Counted from the first letter of the stretch, positions 14,665-23,795 are shown. The stretch: 39,407 bases of DNA from an uncultured Oscillospiraceae bacterium (GCA_944385705.1 CALWYF010000020.1:1-39407), one strand, 5' to 3'. The notes: a model not told the origin generated them from the sequence alone. Numbers and translations are program-made.

Positions 14665-16518
14665 TTGAGTGTAATAGAAAAAATAAACTGTTCCAATGAT
14701 GTAAAAGAGCTGAGTCGGGATGAGCTGGAGCTCCTTTGCAGTGAACTGAGAAAATTTGAAATTGAGAATATTGCCAAGACAGGAGGACATCTGGCCTCCA
14801 ACCTTGGTGCCGTTGAGTTCACCGTCGCCCTGCACAGAGTTTACGACAGCTCTGTGGACAGGATAGTTTTCGATGTGGGCCATCAATGCTATGCCCACAA
14901 AATAATAACCGGCAGGCGGGATGCCTTCCACACGCTGCGTCAATACGGGGGAATCTCCGGTTTTCCAAAGCCCCATGAGGCGGTGGACGATGCCTTTATT
15001 GCCGGGCACGCATCCAACTCCGTTTCCGTGGCTTTGGGCATGGCCCGGGCAAGGACCCTTAACAAGGAAGACTATAACGTGGTCGCCATTATAGGGGACG
15101 GCGCTCTTACCGGGGGCCTGGCCTTTGAGGGCCTGTCTAACGCCGCTGCCAGCGGTGAGCCTATGGTAATCGTACTCAACGACAACAACATGTCTATCAA
15201 CGAGAACGTGGGCGGAACTTCCAGGCTGCTGCAGATGATGCGTTTGAGGCCCGGATATATAAGCTTCAAGAAATGGTACCGGACTGTATTTAAAAAGTCC
15301 TCGCTCTTATATAGATTTACTCACAGATTCAAGGAGTGGCTTAAATCCTGGATGCTGCCGGACAACATTTTCAGCGAGATGGGTTTGGAGTATCTTGGAC
15401 CCATAGACGGACACAACCTTGATTCTCTGGAAAAGGCCATAGCCCTTGCCAAGGATATGCAGGAGCCGGTGCTGGTGCATGTCATCACCCGCAAGGGAAA
15501 GGGATGCAGCTACGCCGAGACCCACCCGGATAAATATCACGGAGTGGGCAGCTTCGATGCCGAGACCGGTGTGCTCTCAGCCTCTGAAATAAGCTTCTCC
15601 GACAAGCTTGGTGAGTATCTCTGCCAGTTTGCAGAGGAAGACCGGCGCATAGTGGCTATTACTGCCGCAATGGCAGGAGGCACGGGCATAGAATGCTTTG
15701 CCGTAAAGTATCCGGACAGATTCTTTGACACCGGCATTGCTGAAGGCCATGCTGCAGCAATGGCTGCCGGCATGGCAAAGCAATGTCTCATCCCGGTCTT
15801 TGCCGTGTACTCAACTTTCCTTCAGCGCAGCTATGATATGCTGATACACGATGTTTCTCTGCAAAAGCTCCATGTGGTCTTCTGTGTGGACAGAGCCGGG
15901 CTTGTGGGCAGCGACGGAGAGACCCACCAGGGCGTATTTGATGTCAGTTTCCTCTCCTCCGTGCCGGGGATGACTATTTTGGCCCCGGCCAGCTTCCAGG
16001 AACTACACGATATGCTGGGCTATGCCCTTCACGATATAGACGGGCCGGTAGCTGTAAGATATCCCAGAGGCGGAGAAGGTGCCTACAAAGATTCTCTTGT
16101 AGCTGCCGAATCCGTTCTGAGGGAGGGTTCAGACCTTACCATGGTTTGTTACGGAACTATGGTCAACGAAGTCCTGGAGGCCGCCAATAAACTGGAGGCC
16201 AGGGGCATCTCTGCTCAGGTGCTGAAGCTGGGTATGCTGCGTCCTAACCGGTTCAGCCTTTGCCTTGAGTCTCTGAGAAAAACCGGCCGCCTGCTTGTGG
16301 CGGAGGAGGTCTGCCAGTCCGGCTGCATAGGCTCACAGATTATCACCACTGCCGTAACTGAGGGCATAGAGCTCAAAGCCGTAAAGCTTCTTAATCTGGG
16401 CAGCGGTATTGTCAGCCACGGCAAGGTAAGCGAGCTGCTGCAGGAAAATGGACTTGATGCCGCCGCTATTGCGGACAGGGCTCAGGTACTCTGCGGAAAC
16501 GGAATTAAGCTGCAATGA
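14665..16518 (+). CDS. dxs: 1-deoxy-D-xylulose-5-phosphate synthase
   Basis: A 617-residue thiamine-diphosphate enzyme making DXP from pyruvate and glyceraldehyde 3-phosphate, the first step of the MEP isoprenoid pathway. Visible features: KTGGHLASNLGAVE, the cofactor motif GDGALTGG, FDVGHQCYAHKI, and the pyrimidine domain with GIAEGHAAAMAAG, where the catalytic Glu is kept but the usual Q/E before His is Gly. The start is TTG at 14665, with GGAG (14653-14656) 8 bases upstream. The stop overlaps the tlyA ATG. Confidence 0.96.
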   Translation: MSVIEKINCSNDVKELSRDELELLCSELRKFEIENIAKTGGHLASNLGAVEFTVALHRVYDSSVDRIVFDVGHQCYAHKIITGRRDAFHTLRQYGGISGFPKPHEAVDDAFIAGHASNSVSVALGMARARTLNKEDYNVVAIIGDGALTGGLAFEGLSNAAASGEPMVIVLNDNNMSINENVGGTSRLLQMMRLRPGYISFKKWYRTVFKKSSLLYRFTHRFKEWLKSWMLPDNIFSEMGLEYLGPIDGHNLDSLEKAIALAKDMQEPVLVHVITRKGKGCSYAETHPDKYHGVGSFDAETGVLSASEISFSDKLGEYLCQFAEEDRRIVAITAAMAGGTGIECFAVKYPDRFFDTGIAEGHAAAMAAGMAKQCLIPVFAVYSTFLQRSYDMLIHDVSLQKLHVVFCVDRAGLVGSDGETHQGVFDVSFLSSVPGMTILAPASFQELHDMLGYALHDIDGPVAVRYPRGGEGAYKDSLVAAESVLREGSDLTMVCYGTMVNEVLEAANKLEARGISAQVLKLGMLRPNRFSLCLESLRKTGRLLVAEEVCQSGCIGSQIITTAVTEGIELKAVKLLNLGSGIVSHGKVSELLQENGLDAAAIADRAQVLCGNGIKLQ

Positions 16519-17309
16519 AGAAAATACGGTTGGATCAGTTGGTCTATGATCTGGGTTTTACAGAGAGTCGGGAGCGGGCAAAGACCACCATCATGAGCGG
16601 TCTGGTATTCGTAAACGGCCAGCGGGCGGATAAACCCGGAACCCCGGTTTCACCGGAGGCCAAGATAGAGGTTCGGGGTGAGGCCCTGCCCTTTGTCAGC
16701 CGGGGAGGCTTTAAGCTTGATAAGGCCCTGAAGGTTTTCCCTGTGGACCCCAGGGGAAAAATATGTATTGACTGCGGAGCCTCCACAGGTGGTTTTACCG
16801 ATGTACTTTTGCAGCACGGTGCGGCAAAGGTCTATGCTGTGGATGTTGGTTACGGCCAGCTGGCCTGGAAGCTGCGTACCGACGAGAGAGTGGTAAACCT
16901 TGAGCGCACCAATCTCCGCTATATTACCAGGGAGCAGATCCCGGATGAGATACAGCTGGCAGTTATGGATGTATCTTTTATCTCCATTAAGCTGGTGCTG
17001 CCGGCGGTGAAGGAACTGCTGCTGCCCAGCGCCGATATTATCTGCCTTATTAAACCTCAGTTTGAAGCCGGCAGGGATGAAGTTGGGAAAAAAGGCGTTG
17101 TGCGGGATGGCAAAGTGCATTGTGAAGTTATTCACAATATTTTGAATTTTGCGCCTCAGGCCGGGCTCACTGTCATGGGGCTGGATTATTCCCCCATAAA
17201 AGGGCCGGAGGGTAACATAGAATATATCTGCCATATGAAAAACGGGCTGTTTGAAGGGGCTGCTCCGGATGTGGAGGCCCTTGTGGAGGCCTCTCACCAG
17301 GCCTTGTGA
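16515..17309 (+). CDS. tlyA: TlyA-family rRNA 2'-O-methyltransferase (hemolysin A-like)
   Basis: A 264-residue protein with an N-terminal S4 RNA-binding domain (about 3-60, IRLDQLVYDLGFTESRERAK) and an FtsJ-like methyltransferase domain (DCGASTGGFTDVLLQHGA, AVDVGYGQLAWKLR, VMDVSFISI). Family members methylate the 2'-OH of cytidines in rRNA; the exact target in this host is not known. ATGA overlap with dxs indicates coupling. Confidence 0.94.
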   Translation: MKKIRLDQLVYDLGFTESRERAKTTIMSGLVFVNGQRADKPGTPVSPEAKIEVRGEALPFVSRGGFKLDKALKVFPVDPRGKICIDCGASTGGFTDVLLQHGAAKVYAVDVGYGQLAWKLRTDERVVNLERTNLRYITREQIPDEIQLAVMDVSFISIKLVLPAVKELLLPSADIICLIKPQFEAGRDEVGKKGVVRDGKVHCEVIHNILNFAPQAGLTVMGLDYSPIKGPEGNIEYICHMKNGLFEGAAPDVEALVEASHQAL

Positions 17310-17322
17310 TAGGAGCGTCGTT

Positions 17323-18168
17323 ATGATCGCTATTTGTCCGAATCCCTTCAGAGATATTAATTATCGTATTACTCTGGATATAAAAGCCAGACTTGAGAGT
17401 GCAGGCTTCAAGACCTGCATGTGCCCTCTCTTTGCGGAGGAAAATGAGGTAAATCTGCCTGAGAATATTCAGGCCAGGACCCTGTCGGAGGTAGGATCCG
17501 GCTGTGAGGCTGTTATTGTTATCGGCGGGGACGGCACAGTTCTCGCCGCCGCAAGACAGCTGCACAATATTCCGGTGCCAATACTGGGCGTCAACCTGGG
17601 AACCAAGGGCTTTATGACCGCCCTTGAGCCGGATGAACTGGACCGGCTGGTGCCTGCTGTGAGCGGGGGTATGCGCCTTAGCCGCCGGATGAAGCTGGAT
17701 GTGTCAGTCATTCGGGGAGGGGAGTGCGTCCTCAGGGACAGTGCCCTCAACGACGCTGTGATGCACGGCTACGGAGACTGCATCAAAATGACAGTTTTCT
17801 GCAACGGAGACAGAATCAGCTCCTTCTCCGGAGACGGCCTAATTCTTTCCACACCCACCGGTTCAACCGGCTATTCCATGTCCGCAGGCGGCCCAATAGT
17901 GGAGCCGGATGCGGAAAATATAATAATAAGTCCTATTTGCCCCCATGTAATGGGACTGCGTTCCTATGTTCTGGGGCCGGACAGGACAGTGTCCGTTGAA
18001 ATGCAGAAGCTCCACGGACGCAAGGCATATCTCTCCCTGGATGGAAATTCCGTTTTAGACTTGGCAAATGAGGATATTGTTCTTGTGAAACGCTCTGAGA
18101 GCTACACGTTGATGGCAGACGTGGGACTGAGGAGTTTTTATGAGACCACATACGAAAAACTAAGATAA
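17323..18168 (+). CDS. nadK: NAD kinase
   Basis: A 281-residue NAD(+) kinase (ATP-dependent, makes NADP). Signature GGDGT (68-72), followed by GVNLGTKGFM, the substrate region LNDAVMHG and the beta-domain STPTGSTGYSMSAGGP. The ATG at 17323 has AGGAG (17311-17315) 7 bases upstream and gives the expected length; a longer frame overlaps tlyA. It lies between tlyA and argR as in other Firmicutes. Confidence 0.95.
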   Translation: MIAICPNPFRDINYRITLDIKARLESAGFKTCMCPLFAEENEVNLPENIQARTLSEVGSGCEAVIVIGGDGTVLAAARQLHNIPVPILGVNLGTKGFMTALEPDELDRLVPAVSGGMRLSRRMKLDVSVIRGGECVLRDSALNDAVMHGYGDCIKMTVFCNGDRISSFSGDGLILSTPTGSTGYSMSAGGPIVEPDAENIIISPICPHVMGLRSYVLGPDRTVSVEMQKLHGRKAYLSLDGNSVLDLANEDIVLVKRSESYTLMADVGLRSFYETTYEKLR

Positions 18169-18182
18169 ACGGAGGTGACACA

Positions 18183-18632
18183 ATGAAACTGGACAGACAG
18201 AATGTGATAATGGAGATCATATCCCAACGGGATATAGAGACTCAGAATCAACTTCTGGAAGCTCTGGCGGAAAGAGGCGTCAAGAGCACACAGGCGACAC
18301 TTTCCAGAGACATCAGAGACATGCGGCTCATAAAGGAGCTGGGTCCAAACGGCAACTACCGCTATGTCATGGCAACCAGTCAGGACACGGCGGATACCGA
18401 CGCAAGGCTTAGAAAGATCTTCAAGGAATGTGTGCTGTCTTACGACCTTGCCCAGAACATCCTGGTGATCAAGACGCTGCCAGGCCTGGCTCAGGCGGCG
18501 GGCTCCACTTTGGACGGGATGGATATTCCCGGCCTGGTGGGAACCATCGCCGGGGACGACACGGCTTTTCTTGCACTGAAGGATGCCGACACCGCAATAA
18601 AACTCTACCATGAGATAGAACAGCTTTTGTAA
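18183..18632 (+). CDS. argR: Arginine repressor ArgR/AhrC
   Basis: A 149-residue arginine-dependent regulator. N-terminal winged helix (about 1-70, QNQLLEALAERGVKSTQATLSRDIRDMRLIKE) binds ARG boxes; C-terminal hexamer domain (about 80-149) with GTIAGDDTAFLAL binds arginine. Ribosome binding site GGAGGTGA is very strong. No arginine genes are nearby; the location before recN is the conserved Firmicute arrangement. Confidence 0.96.
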   Translation: MKLDRQNVIMEIISQRDIETQNQLLEALAERGVKSTQATLSRDIRDMRLIKELGPNGNYRYVMATSQDTADTDARLRKIFKECVLSYDLAQNILVIKTLPGLAQAAGSTLDGMDIPGLVGTIAGDDTAFLALKDADTAIKLYHEIEQLL

Positions 18633-18665
18633 AAGACCCCTTTATACTACGAGGTAGTTTTAGAC

Positions 18666-20360
18666 ATGCTTAACGAACTTCACATTGAGAATATTGCAGT
18701 AATAGAAAAAGCAGATATCAGCTTCGGCAGGGGTTTTAACGTGCTCACCGGTGAGACCGGCGCAGGTAAATCCATTGTAATAGACTCTATAGGCGCCGTG
18801 CTGGGCGGGAGAGTCAGCAGGGAGCTGGTGCGGAGGGGTGCCGAAAAGGGTACTGTTACTGCGGTGTTCGATCTTGAAGAAGGCAGCGGAAAGTGGCTGG
18901 AAGAAAACGGTATAGATGCGGAGGATGAGCTGATACTCCAGCGCCGCATCAATGCCGACGGGAAGAGCAGCTGCCGCATTTGCGGCATGCCTGTCACTGC
19001 CTCTCAGCTGAAGGAACTGGCTTTGTTCCTGGTGGACATCCACGGCCAGAACGACGGACGGCAGCTGATGGACGAAAGCCGCCACAGGGAATATCTGGAC
19101 CGTTTCGGAGCCGTTGAGGTAGAGCTGAGGGCTTTTGCAGAGGCATATACCGCCTATACAGCCACAAAGAAGGAACTGGCGGGACTGCAGATGGACGAGA
19201 TTGAAAAGGCCCGTCTCAGCGAAAGTCTTAAATACCAGATCGATGAGCTGGAGAAGGCAGGCCTGAAGGCAGGGGAGTATGAGGGACTCTGTTCAAGACG
19301 TGATCTGCTGAGGAACTCTGAGAAGCTCAGAGAGGCTTTGGACCAGGCAGTGGAGCTTCTGGACGGCGGGGAGGATAACGCCTTGTCCATGGCTCAGAAT
19401 GCCGCCTATTATACCGACAGGGCAGCCACAATATCCGGGGAACTGGAAGGCGCAGCAGAGAGTATAAAGTCCGCAGCCTATGCCCTGGCAGATGCCCTGG
19501 AGACTTTGCGGGACTTTAAGGACTCTCTGGACTTTTCTCCGGAGGAGTACGACCAGCTGGAGAGCAGGATAGCCTTGCTTAACCGGCTGGAAAGAAAGTA
19601 CGGCCGGGATGAAGATGAACTCATCAGCTATCTGGAGGAGTGCAGAACTAGGCTTGACGACATTCAGTATGCCGATGAGCGCAGCGCAAAACTGGAAAAG
19701 CAGCTGAAAGAACGGGCTGCCGTATGCCGGAAAGCTGCAAAACAGCTCAGCGAAAAGCGGCAGGAGGCAGCGAAGGAACTGGAGAAGAGGATAACATCCC
19801 AGCTTCGTGAGCTGAATATGCCCTCGGTGCGCTTTGCCGTGGACTTTAGTCCTGTGGAGACGGAAGAAGGCTTTGACGCCAGCGGTGCCGACAAGGTAAG
19901 GTTCATTATGTCCGCCAATGCCGGAGAGGAACTGGGACGCATAAGCCGCATAGCTTCCGGAGGTGAACTAAGCCGCATCATGTTGGCTATGAAGAACGTA
20001 TTTGCGGAAAACGATCCGGTATCCACTATGATATTCGACGAGATAGACACCGGAGTTTCAGGTATTGCCGCCCAGAGAGTAGGGGAAAAGCTTTTTTCCG
20101 TCTCATTGGGAAAGCAGGTTATGTGCGTCACTCATCTTCCTCAGATAGCTGCCATGGCAGATAACCACTACCTTATTTCCAAGGAAGAAAAGAATGGCAG
20201 AACCTTTACTGCCGTGTCAAAGCTGGACCGCGAAGGGAGAAAAAGAGAACTGGCCCGACTCCACGGGGGAGATAATATCACACCTTTGACGCTTGCCAGC
20301 GCCGAGGAGCAGCTGGAGGCCGCAGAAAGATACAAGGCGCATGTCTCCCGGAGCACTTGA
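18666..20360 (+). CDS. recN: DNA repair protein RecN
   Basis: A 564-residue SMC-like ATPase in double-strand break repair. Walker A GETGAGKS (29-36), long coiled coils on both sides of the middle (about 150-225 and 300-380), ABC signature ASGGELSRIMLAMK and Walker B MIFDEIDTGVSG. The stop codon TGA is itself part of the -35 box of the next promoter. In B. subtilis recN is followed by spoIVB-spo0A; these are absent here and a Tyr T-box operon follows instead. Confidence 0.97.
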   Translation: MLNELHIENIAVIEKADISFGRGFNVLTGETGAGKSIVIDSIGAVLGGRVSRELVRRGAEKGTVTAVFDLEEGSGKWLEENGIDAEDELILQRRINADGKSSCRICGMPVTASQLKELALFLVDIHGQNDGRQLMDESRHREYLDRFGAVEVELRAFAEAYTAYTATKKELAGLQMDEIEKARLSESLKYQIDELEKAGLKAGEYEGLCSRRDLLRNSEKLREALDQAVELLDGGEDNALSMAQNAAYYTDRAATISGELEGAAESIKSAAYALADALETLRDFKDSLDFSPEEYDQLESRIALLNRLERKYGRDEDELISYLEECRTRLDDIQYADERSAKLEKQLKERAAVCRKAAKQLSEKRQEAAKELEKRITSQLRELNMPSVRFAVDFSPVETEEGFDASGADKVRFIMSANAGEELGRISRIASGGELSRIMLAMKNVFAENDPVSTMIFDEIDTGVSGIAAQRVGEKLFSVSLGKQVMCVTHLPQIAAMADNHYLISKEEKNGRTFTAVSKLDREGRKRELARLHGGDNITPLTLASAEEQLEAAERYKAHVSRST

Positions 20361-20385
20361 CAATATACACAATATAAAGTATAAT
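20357..20385 (+). promoter_or_regulatory. Consensus sigma-A promoter of the tyrS T-box operon
   Basis: TTGACA (20357-20362), exactly 17 bp, TATAAT (20380-20385): full consensus. The -35 hexamer contains the recN stop codon (20358-20360). Confidence 0.9.
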
Positions 20386-20391
20386 CCACGG

Positions 20392-20648
20392 GAAAACGCT
20401 GAGAAGAACAGAAGTAAGCATTTCCTGCCTGCACAGAGAGACCCCGTATCGCTGGAAGGGGGAGAGGCAGAGTGCTGAATACGGTTTGGAGCGGCATACC
20501 GAAGGCTCGGCCTGTAGGCTATGACGGGAGCGCCCGATACAGCGCCGGAGTGCCCTGCACTCCATGAGGTCCGTGTCGTGAGATACGGACGCACAGAGGT
20601 GGTACCGCAATCATTGCCCTCTGTCCCCCTGGGACGGAGGGCATTTAA
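20392..20648 (+). promoter_or_regulatory. Tyrosine-specific T-box riboswitch leader
   Basis: tRNA-sensing leader. The conserved T-box AGAGGTGGTACCGC is at 20595-20608; its UGGU bulge can pair with ACCA of an uncharged tRNA. In Stem I, AGTA (20413-20416) faces GAA (20477-20479), the helix AGCA (20417-20420)/TGCT (20473-20476) closes it, and the next triplet TAC (20480-20482) is the specifier, a tyrosine codon. The terminator GCCCTCTGTCC / GGACGGAGGGC (20616-20642) with a T-rich tail overlaps the antiterminator, whose CAGAGG can pair with CCTCTG. Uncharged tRNA-Tyr would therefore allow read-through into the downstream genes, tyrS among them, which agrees with the specifier. Confidence 0.95.
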
Positions 20649-20671
20649 TTTACTTAAAAAGGAGAAAGACT

Positions 20672-21064
20672 ATGTCCATTAAAGAAACAGCTGTGGAATA
20701 TCATGTCAAAGGTTATAATTGCTCCCAGAGCGTGTTGTGTTCCTGCAAGGAATATACCGGTTTAGATGAGAAAACCCTGCTGGCGGTGAGCGGCGGTTTC
20801 GGCGGCGGAGTTCGCTGCGGTGAAATATGCGGCGCAGTGACCGGCGGGGTAATGGCCATAGGCCTTTGCAATCCCTATAACGACTGCACCGATCTTGAGG
20901 CAAAAGACCGCATTGCCGCCCTTACCAGGGAGTTTATCGCTAAATTCAAGTCCCAGTTTGGCTGTCTGCGCTGCAATGACCTGAAGGCCGGAGAATGCGA
21001 CTGCAACGGACTTATCGCCTACTGCGCAGCAGCTGCCGAGGAAATAATAAAGAATAACAAGTAA
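20672..21064 (+). CDS. C_GCAxxG_C_C family redox protein
   Basis: A 130-residue Cys-rich protein with the family pattern: NCSQSVLCS near the start, GGFGGGVRCGEICGAVTGGVMAIGL in the middle (cysteines in RCGEICGAVTGG), and CLRCNDL ... CDC ... YCAAA at the end. The family is thought to be redox-active and is uncharacterised in detail; it may bind metal or form disulfides. It is the first gene behind the Tyr T-box and precedes tyrS by 32 bp, so it should be induced by tyrosine starvation. A good ribosome binding site (AAGGAG) lies upstream. Confidence 0.9.
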   Translation: MSIKETAVEYHVKGYNCSQSVLCSCKEYTGLDEKTLLAVSGGFGGGVRCGEICGAVTGGVMAIGLCNPYNDCTDLEAKDRIAALTREFIAKFKSQFGCLRCNDLKAGECDCNGLIAYCAAAAEEIIKNNK

Positions 21065-21096
21065 AATATTTATCATAAAATCAGGAGAATAAGTAA

Positions 21097-22323
21097 ATGG
21101 GAATTTACGAAGAACTGGTAGCCAGAGGACTTATTGCCCAGGTCACCAATGAGGAAGAAATAAGAGAAATGATAAACAACGGCAAAGCCACCTTCTATAT
21201 TGGCTTTGACCCCACTGCGGACTCTCTCCACGTGGGCCACTTCATGGCGCTATGCCTTATGAAGCGCCTGCAGCAGGCAGGCAACCGGCCCATTGCCCTT
21301 ATCGGCGGCGGCACCGGCCATGTGGGCGACCCCTCCGGCCGCAGCGACATGCGCAGTATGATGACCACTGAGGTCATCGAACATAACTGCGCCTGCTTTA
21401 AAAAGCAGATGGAGCGCTTTATCGAGTTTGGTGAGGGCAAGGCCCTGATGGTGAACAATGCCGACTGGCTGCTGAAGCTCAACTACGTGGAGCTACTGCG
21501 GGAGGTGGGCGCCTGCTTCTCCGTAAACAACATGCTCCGCGCCGAGTGCTACAAGCAGCGTATGGAAAAGGGCCTGAGCTTCCTGGAGTTCAACTACATG
21601 ATAATGCAGAGCTACGACTTTTACTACCTGTTCCAGCACTATGGCTGCAACATGCAGTTCGGCGGCAACGACCAGTGGAGCAATATGCTTGGCGGCACCG
21701 AGCTGATACGCAAGAAACTGGGTAAGGACGCCCATGCCATGACCATCACCCTGCTCCTCAACTCCGAGGGCAAGAAGATGGGCAAGACTGCATCCGGCGC
21801 CGTGTGGCTGGACCCCAACAAGACCAGCCCCTATGAGTTCTATCAGTACTGGCGTAATGTGAGTGATGCTGACGTACTCAAGTGCATACGCATGCTTACC
21901 TTCCTGCCCCTGGAGCAGATAGACGAGATGGACAAGTGGGAAGGCAGTCAGCTGAACAAAGCCAAGGAGATCCTGGCCTATGAGCTTACCAGCTTGGTCC
22001 ATGGTGAGGAGGAGGCCAAGAAGGCCGAGACCTCTGCAAAAGCCCTCTTTGGCGGTGGCAGCGGCAGCAGCGAAGATATACCCACTACAGAGATAAGCGA
22101 GGATGAACTCACCGACGGCGCTATGGATATCATGACTATCCTGGTACGTACCGGCCTCTGCTCCTCCAAGTCCGATGCCCGGCGCAACATCCAGCAGGGC
22201 GGCATCACCGTGGACGATGTTAAGGTGAGCGACATCGGCAAGAGCTACACTGCCGATGAACTCAGAGCAGGTATCATGGTAAAGAGAGGAAAGAAGAATT
22301 TCAACAAGCTCACTTTGAAATAA
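21097..22323 (+). CDS. tyrS: Tyrosyl-tRNA synthetase
   Basis: A 408-residue class I synthetase. HIGH-type motif HVGH (45-48) after GFDPTADSL, KMSKS-type motif KMGKT (227-231), GGNDQWSN in the tyrosine site, and a C-terminal S4 domain (about 345-408, ARRNIQQGGITVDD). It charges tRNA-Tyr in the cytosol. It is controlled by the Tyr T-box at 20392-20648. Confidence 0.97.
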   Translation: MGIYEELVARGLIAQVTNEEEIREMINNGKATFYIGFDPTADSLHVGHFMALCLMKRLQQAGNRPIALIGGGTGHVGDPSGRSDMRSMMTTEVIEHNCACFKKQMERFIEFGEGKALMVNNADWLLKLNYVELLREVGACFSVNNMLRAECYKQRMEKGLSFLEFNYMIMQSYDFYYLFQHYGCNMQFGGNDQWSNMLGGTELIRKKLGKDAHAMTITLLLNSEGKKMGKTASGAVWLDPNKTSPYEFYQYWRNVSDADVLKCIRMLTFLPLEQIDEMDKWEGSQLNKAKEILAYELTSLVHGEEEAKKAETSAKALFGGGSGSSEDIPTTEISEDELTDGAMDIMTILVRTGLCSSKSDARRNIQQGGITVDDVKVSDIGKSYTADELRAGIMVKRGKKNFNKLTLK

Positions 22324-22351
22324 GCAGAGAAAAATTTACAGACTGACAGAT

Positions 22352-22386
22352 AAGGCCCGAACCGCAGATTTAGCGGTTCGGGCCTT
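22352..22386 (+). terminator. Terminator between tyrS and bcp (bidirectional)
   Basis: Perfect 14-bp stem AAGGCCCGAACCGC / GCGGTTCGGGCCTT with a 7-base loop between the convergent tyrS and bcp genes. Confidence 0.88.
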
Positions 22387-22400
22387 GATTTCTGTTCGAT

Positions 22401-22862
22401 TTACTTGGATTTGAGATAGTTGAGGATATCCTCCGCATTGGTATCCGGCTTTACCTTGGGCATGACCTTTTCAATAATGCCCTGCTCATCTATGACATAG
22501 GTACTGCGCACCACGCCCATGCTCACCTTTCCGTAATTCTTTTTCTCCTGCCACACGTCGTAGGCCTTGATGGCCTCCAGCTCCGGGTCGGAGATAAGTA
22601 TGAAGGGGAGAGAATACTTTTCGGCAAACTTTACATGGGAAGCCACCGAGTCTTTGCAGACTCCAATGACGGCCACATCCATATCCTGAAACTCCCTATA
22701 GGCTCCGGCAAAGGCGCAGGCCTGACGGCTGCAGCCTGGGGTGTTATCTCTGGGGTAGAAATACAAGACCACTTTCTTGCCAAGAAAATCCGACAGAGAA
22801 ACAGTGCTTCCGTGCTGGTCTTTCAAAGAAAATTCCGGCGCTTTCATTCCGGCTTCAAGCAT
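22401..22862 (-). CDS. bcp: Thioredoxin-dependent thiol peroxidase (Bcp/PrxQ type)
   Basis: A 153-residue peroxiredoxin reducing hydrogen peroxide and organic peroxides. Peroxidatic Cys44 in TPGCSRQAC and resolving Cys49 five residues on, the PrxQ arrangement. Catalytic Pro/Thr (YPRDNTPGC) and a downstream Arg are present. AAGGAGG precedes the ATG. It is 20 bp downstream of the aldolase gene on the same strand, so the two probably form one unit. Confidence 0.95.
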   Translation of the reverse strand: MLEAGMKAPEFSLKDQHGSTVSLSDFLGKKVVLYFYPRDNTPGCSRQACAFAGAYREFQDMDVAVIGVCKDSVASHVKFAEKYSLPFILISDPELEAIKAYDVWQEKKNYGKVSMGVVRSTYVIDEQGIIEKVMPKVKPDTNAEDILNYLKSK

Positions 22863-22882
22863 GATTAGTACCTCCTTATCTC

Positions 22883-23659
22883 TCAGCCTCTGCGGATATC
22901 CGCCATGGCTGCCTTATACGCTTCGGTGAAAACGGTGAAGTCTATGCTGTGGGCCACACCGTCAAAGCCCTGTTCCAGATAAGCTCTGGCCTGGTCAATG
23001 GCTGTGGAGAATATCAGGGAGTATTTCCCGGCTTTTTTGCAGGCCTCAAGTATTCTGGCCACGGCACTTTTAAATCTCGGGTCATCAAAATCTCCCGGCA
23101 TACCCAGAGAGATGGACAGATCAAAGGGGCCTATAAATATGCCGTCAATTCCCTCAATGGCCAAAACATCCTCTATCTGCTCATAGCACTCCCTGGTCTC
23201 ACACTGGGGCAGGACCAGAAGCCCGTCGTTGCTGGCGGCCATATAATCCGCCACACTGCCCCTGGCCCAGTCCTGATAGCCGAAGCCGCTGCCCCGGCCC
23301 TTGATGAAGCCCCGATTCCCCACAGGGGCAAACTTGGCAAGCTCCACCAATTTTTTCATATCCTCCAGGCTGCGCAAACAGGGAACTATCAGCCCCTGGA
23401 CACCCATATCAACAGCTCTCTGTATTTCCTTGTGGCTCACATCCGCTATGCGCATAAAGGGGCTGAGGCCCACTGACTCAGCAGCCCTCACCAGTGCCAT
23501 GGCACTCTCAGTGTCAAAGGGGCCGTGCTCCGTGTCTATAATGACAAAATCCATCCCGGTATAGCCCAGGCATTCCATGGCGGAAGGATTCCCCATGGAG
23601 AAAAAAGTGCCCAGTATATTTTTCCCGTCTTTCAATTTGGATTTAGCCAGGTTTTCCAT
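22883..23659 (-). CDS. HpcH/HpaI-family class II aldolase
   Basis: A 258-residue TIM-barrel metal-dependent aldolase or lyase. Family landmarks: TEHGPFD (catalytic His45), RGF around 117 and the metal Glu/Asp in LPQCETRE and GPFDLSISLG. Homologues cleave 4-hydroxy-2-oxo acids or 2-keto-3-deoxy sugar acids to pyruvate plus an aldehyde; the substrate here is unknown. In many relatives the Glu motif reads QIE; here QCE. GGAGG precedes the ATG at 23659. It is divergent from a MocR regulator, its likely controller. Confidence 0.9.
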   Translation of the reverse strand: MENLAKSKLKDGKNILGTFFSMGNPSAMECLGYTGMDFVIIDTEHGPFDTESAMALVRAAESVGLSPFMRIADVSHKEIQRAVDMGVQGLIVPCLRSLEDMKKLVELAKFAPVGNRGFIKGRGSGFGYQDWARGSVADYMAASNDGLLVLPQCETRECYEQIEDVLAIEGIDGIFIGPFDLSISLGMPGDFDDPRFKSAVARILEACKKAGKYSLIFSTAIDQARAYLEQGFDGVAHSIDFTVFTEAYKAAMADIRRG

Positions 23660-23739
23660 TTCAGTATGCCTCCTGTTATTGGCCTTTGTTTACCAGACCA
23701 CATTACTGTTGGGGTCCTTGAATACTATTTTTCTTTTTT

Positions 23740-23768
23740 AATATAGCAAATTATCCTCAATTCCTCAA
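23740..23768 (-). promoter_or_regulatory. Promoter of the aldolase-bcp unit
   Basis: On the minus strand: TTGAGG (23763-23768), 17-bp spacer, TATATT (23740-23745), about 80 bp before the aldolase ATG. The -35 box is part of a tandem TTGAGGAA/TTGAGGAT repeat. Confidence 0.55.
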
Positions 23769-23771
23769 TAC

Positions 23772-23795
23772 CTTTGCCAAAGCTGTTGCCGGCAA
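23772..23795. promoter_or_regulatory. Two adjacent palindromes between divergent promoters, candidate operators
   Basis: CTTTGCCAAAG (23772-23782) and TTGCCGGCAA (23786-23795), both sharing a TTGCC core, lie between the divergent aldolase and MocR promoters. They are possible MocR binding sites; this is positional inference. Confidence 0.35.
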
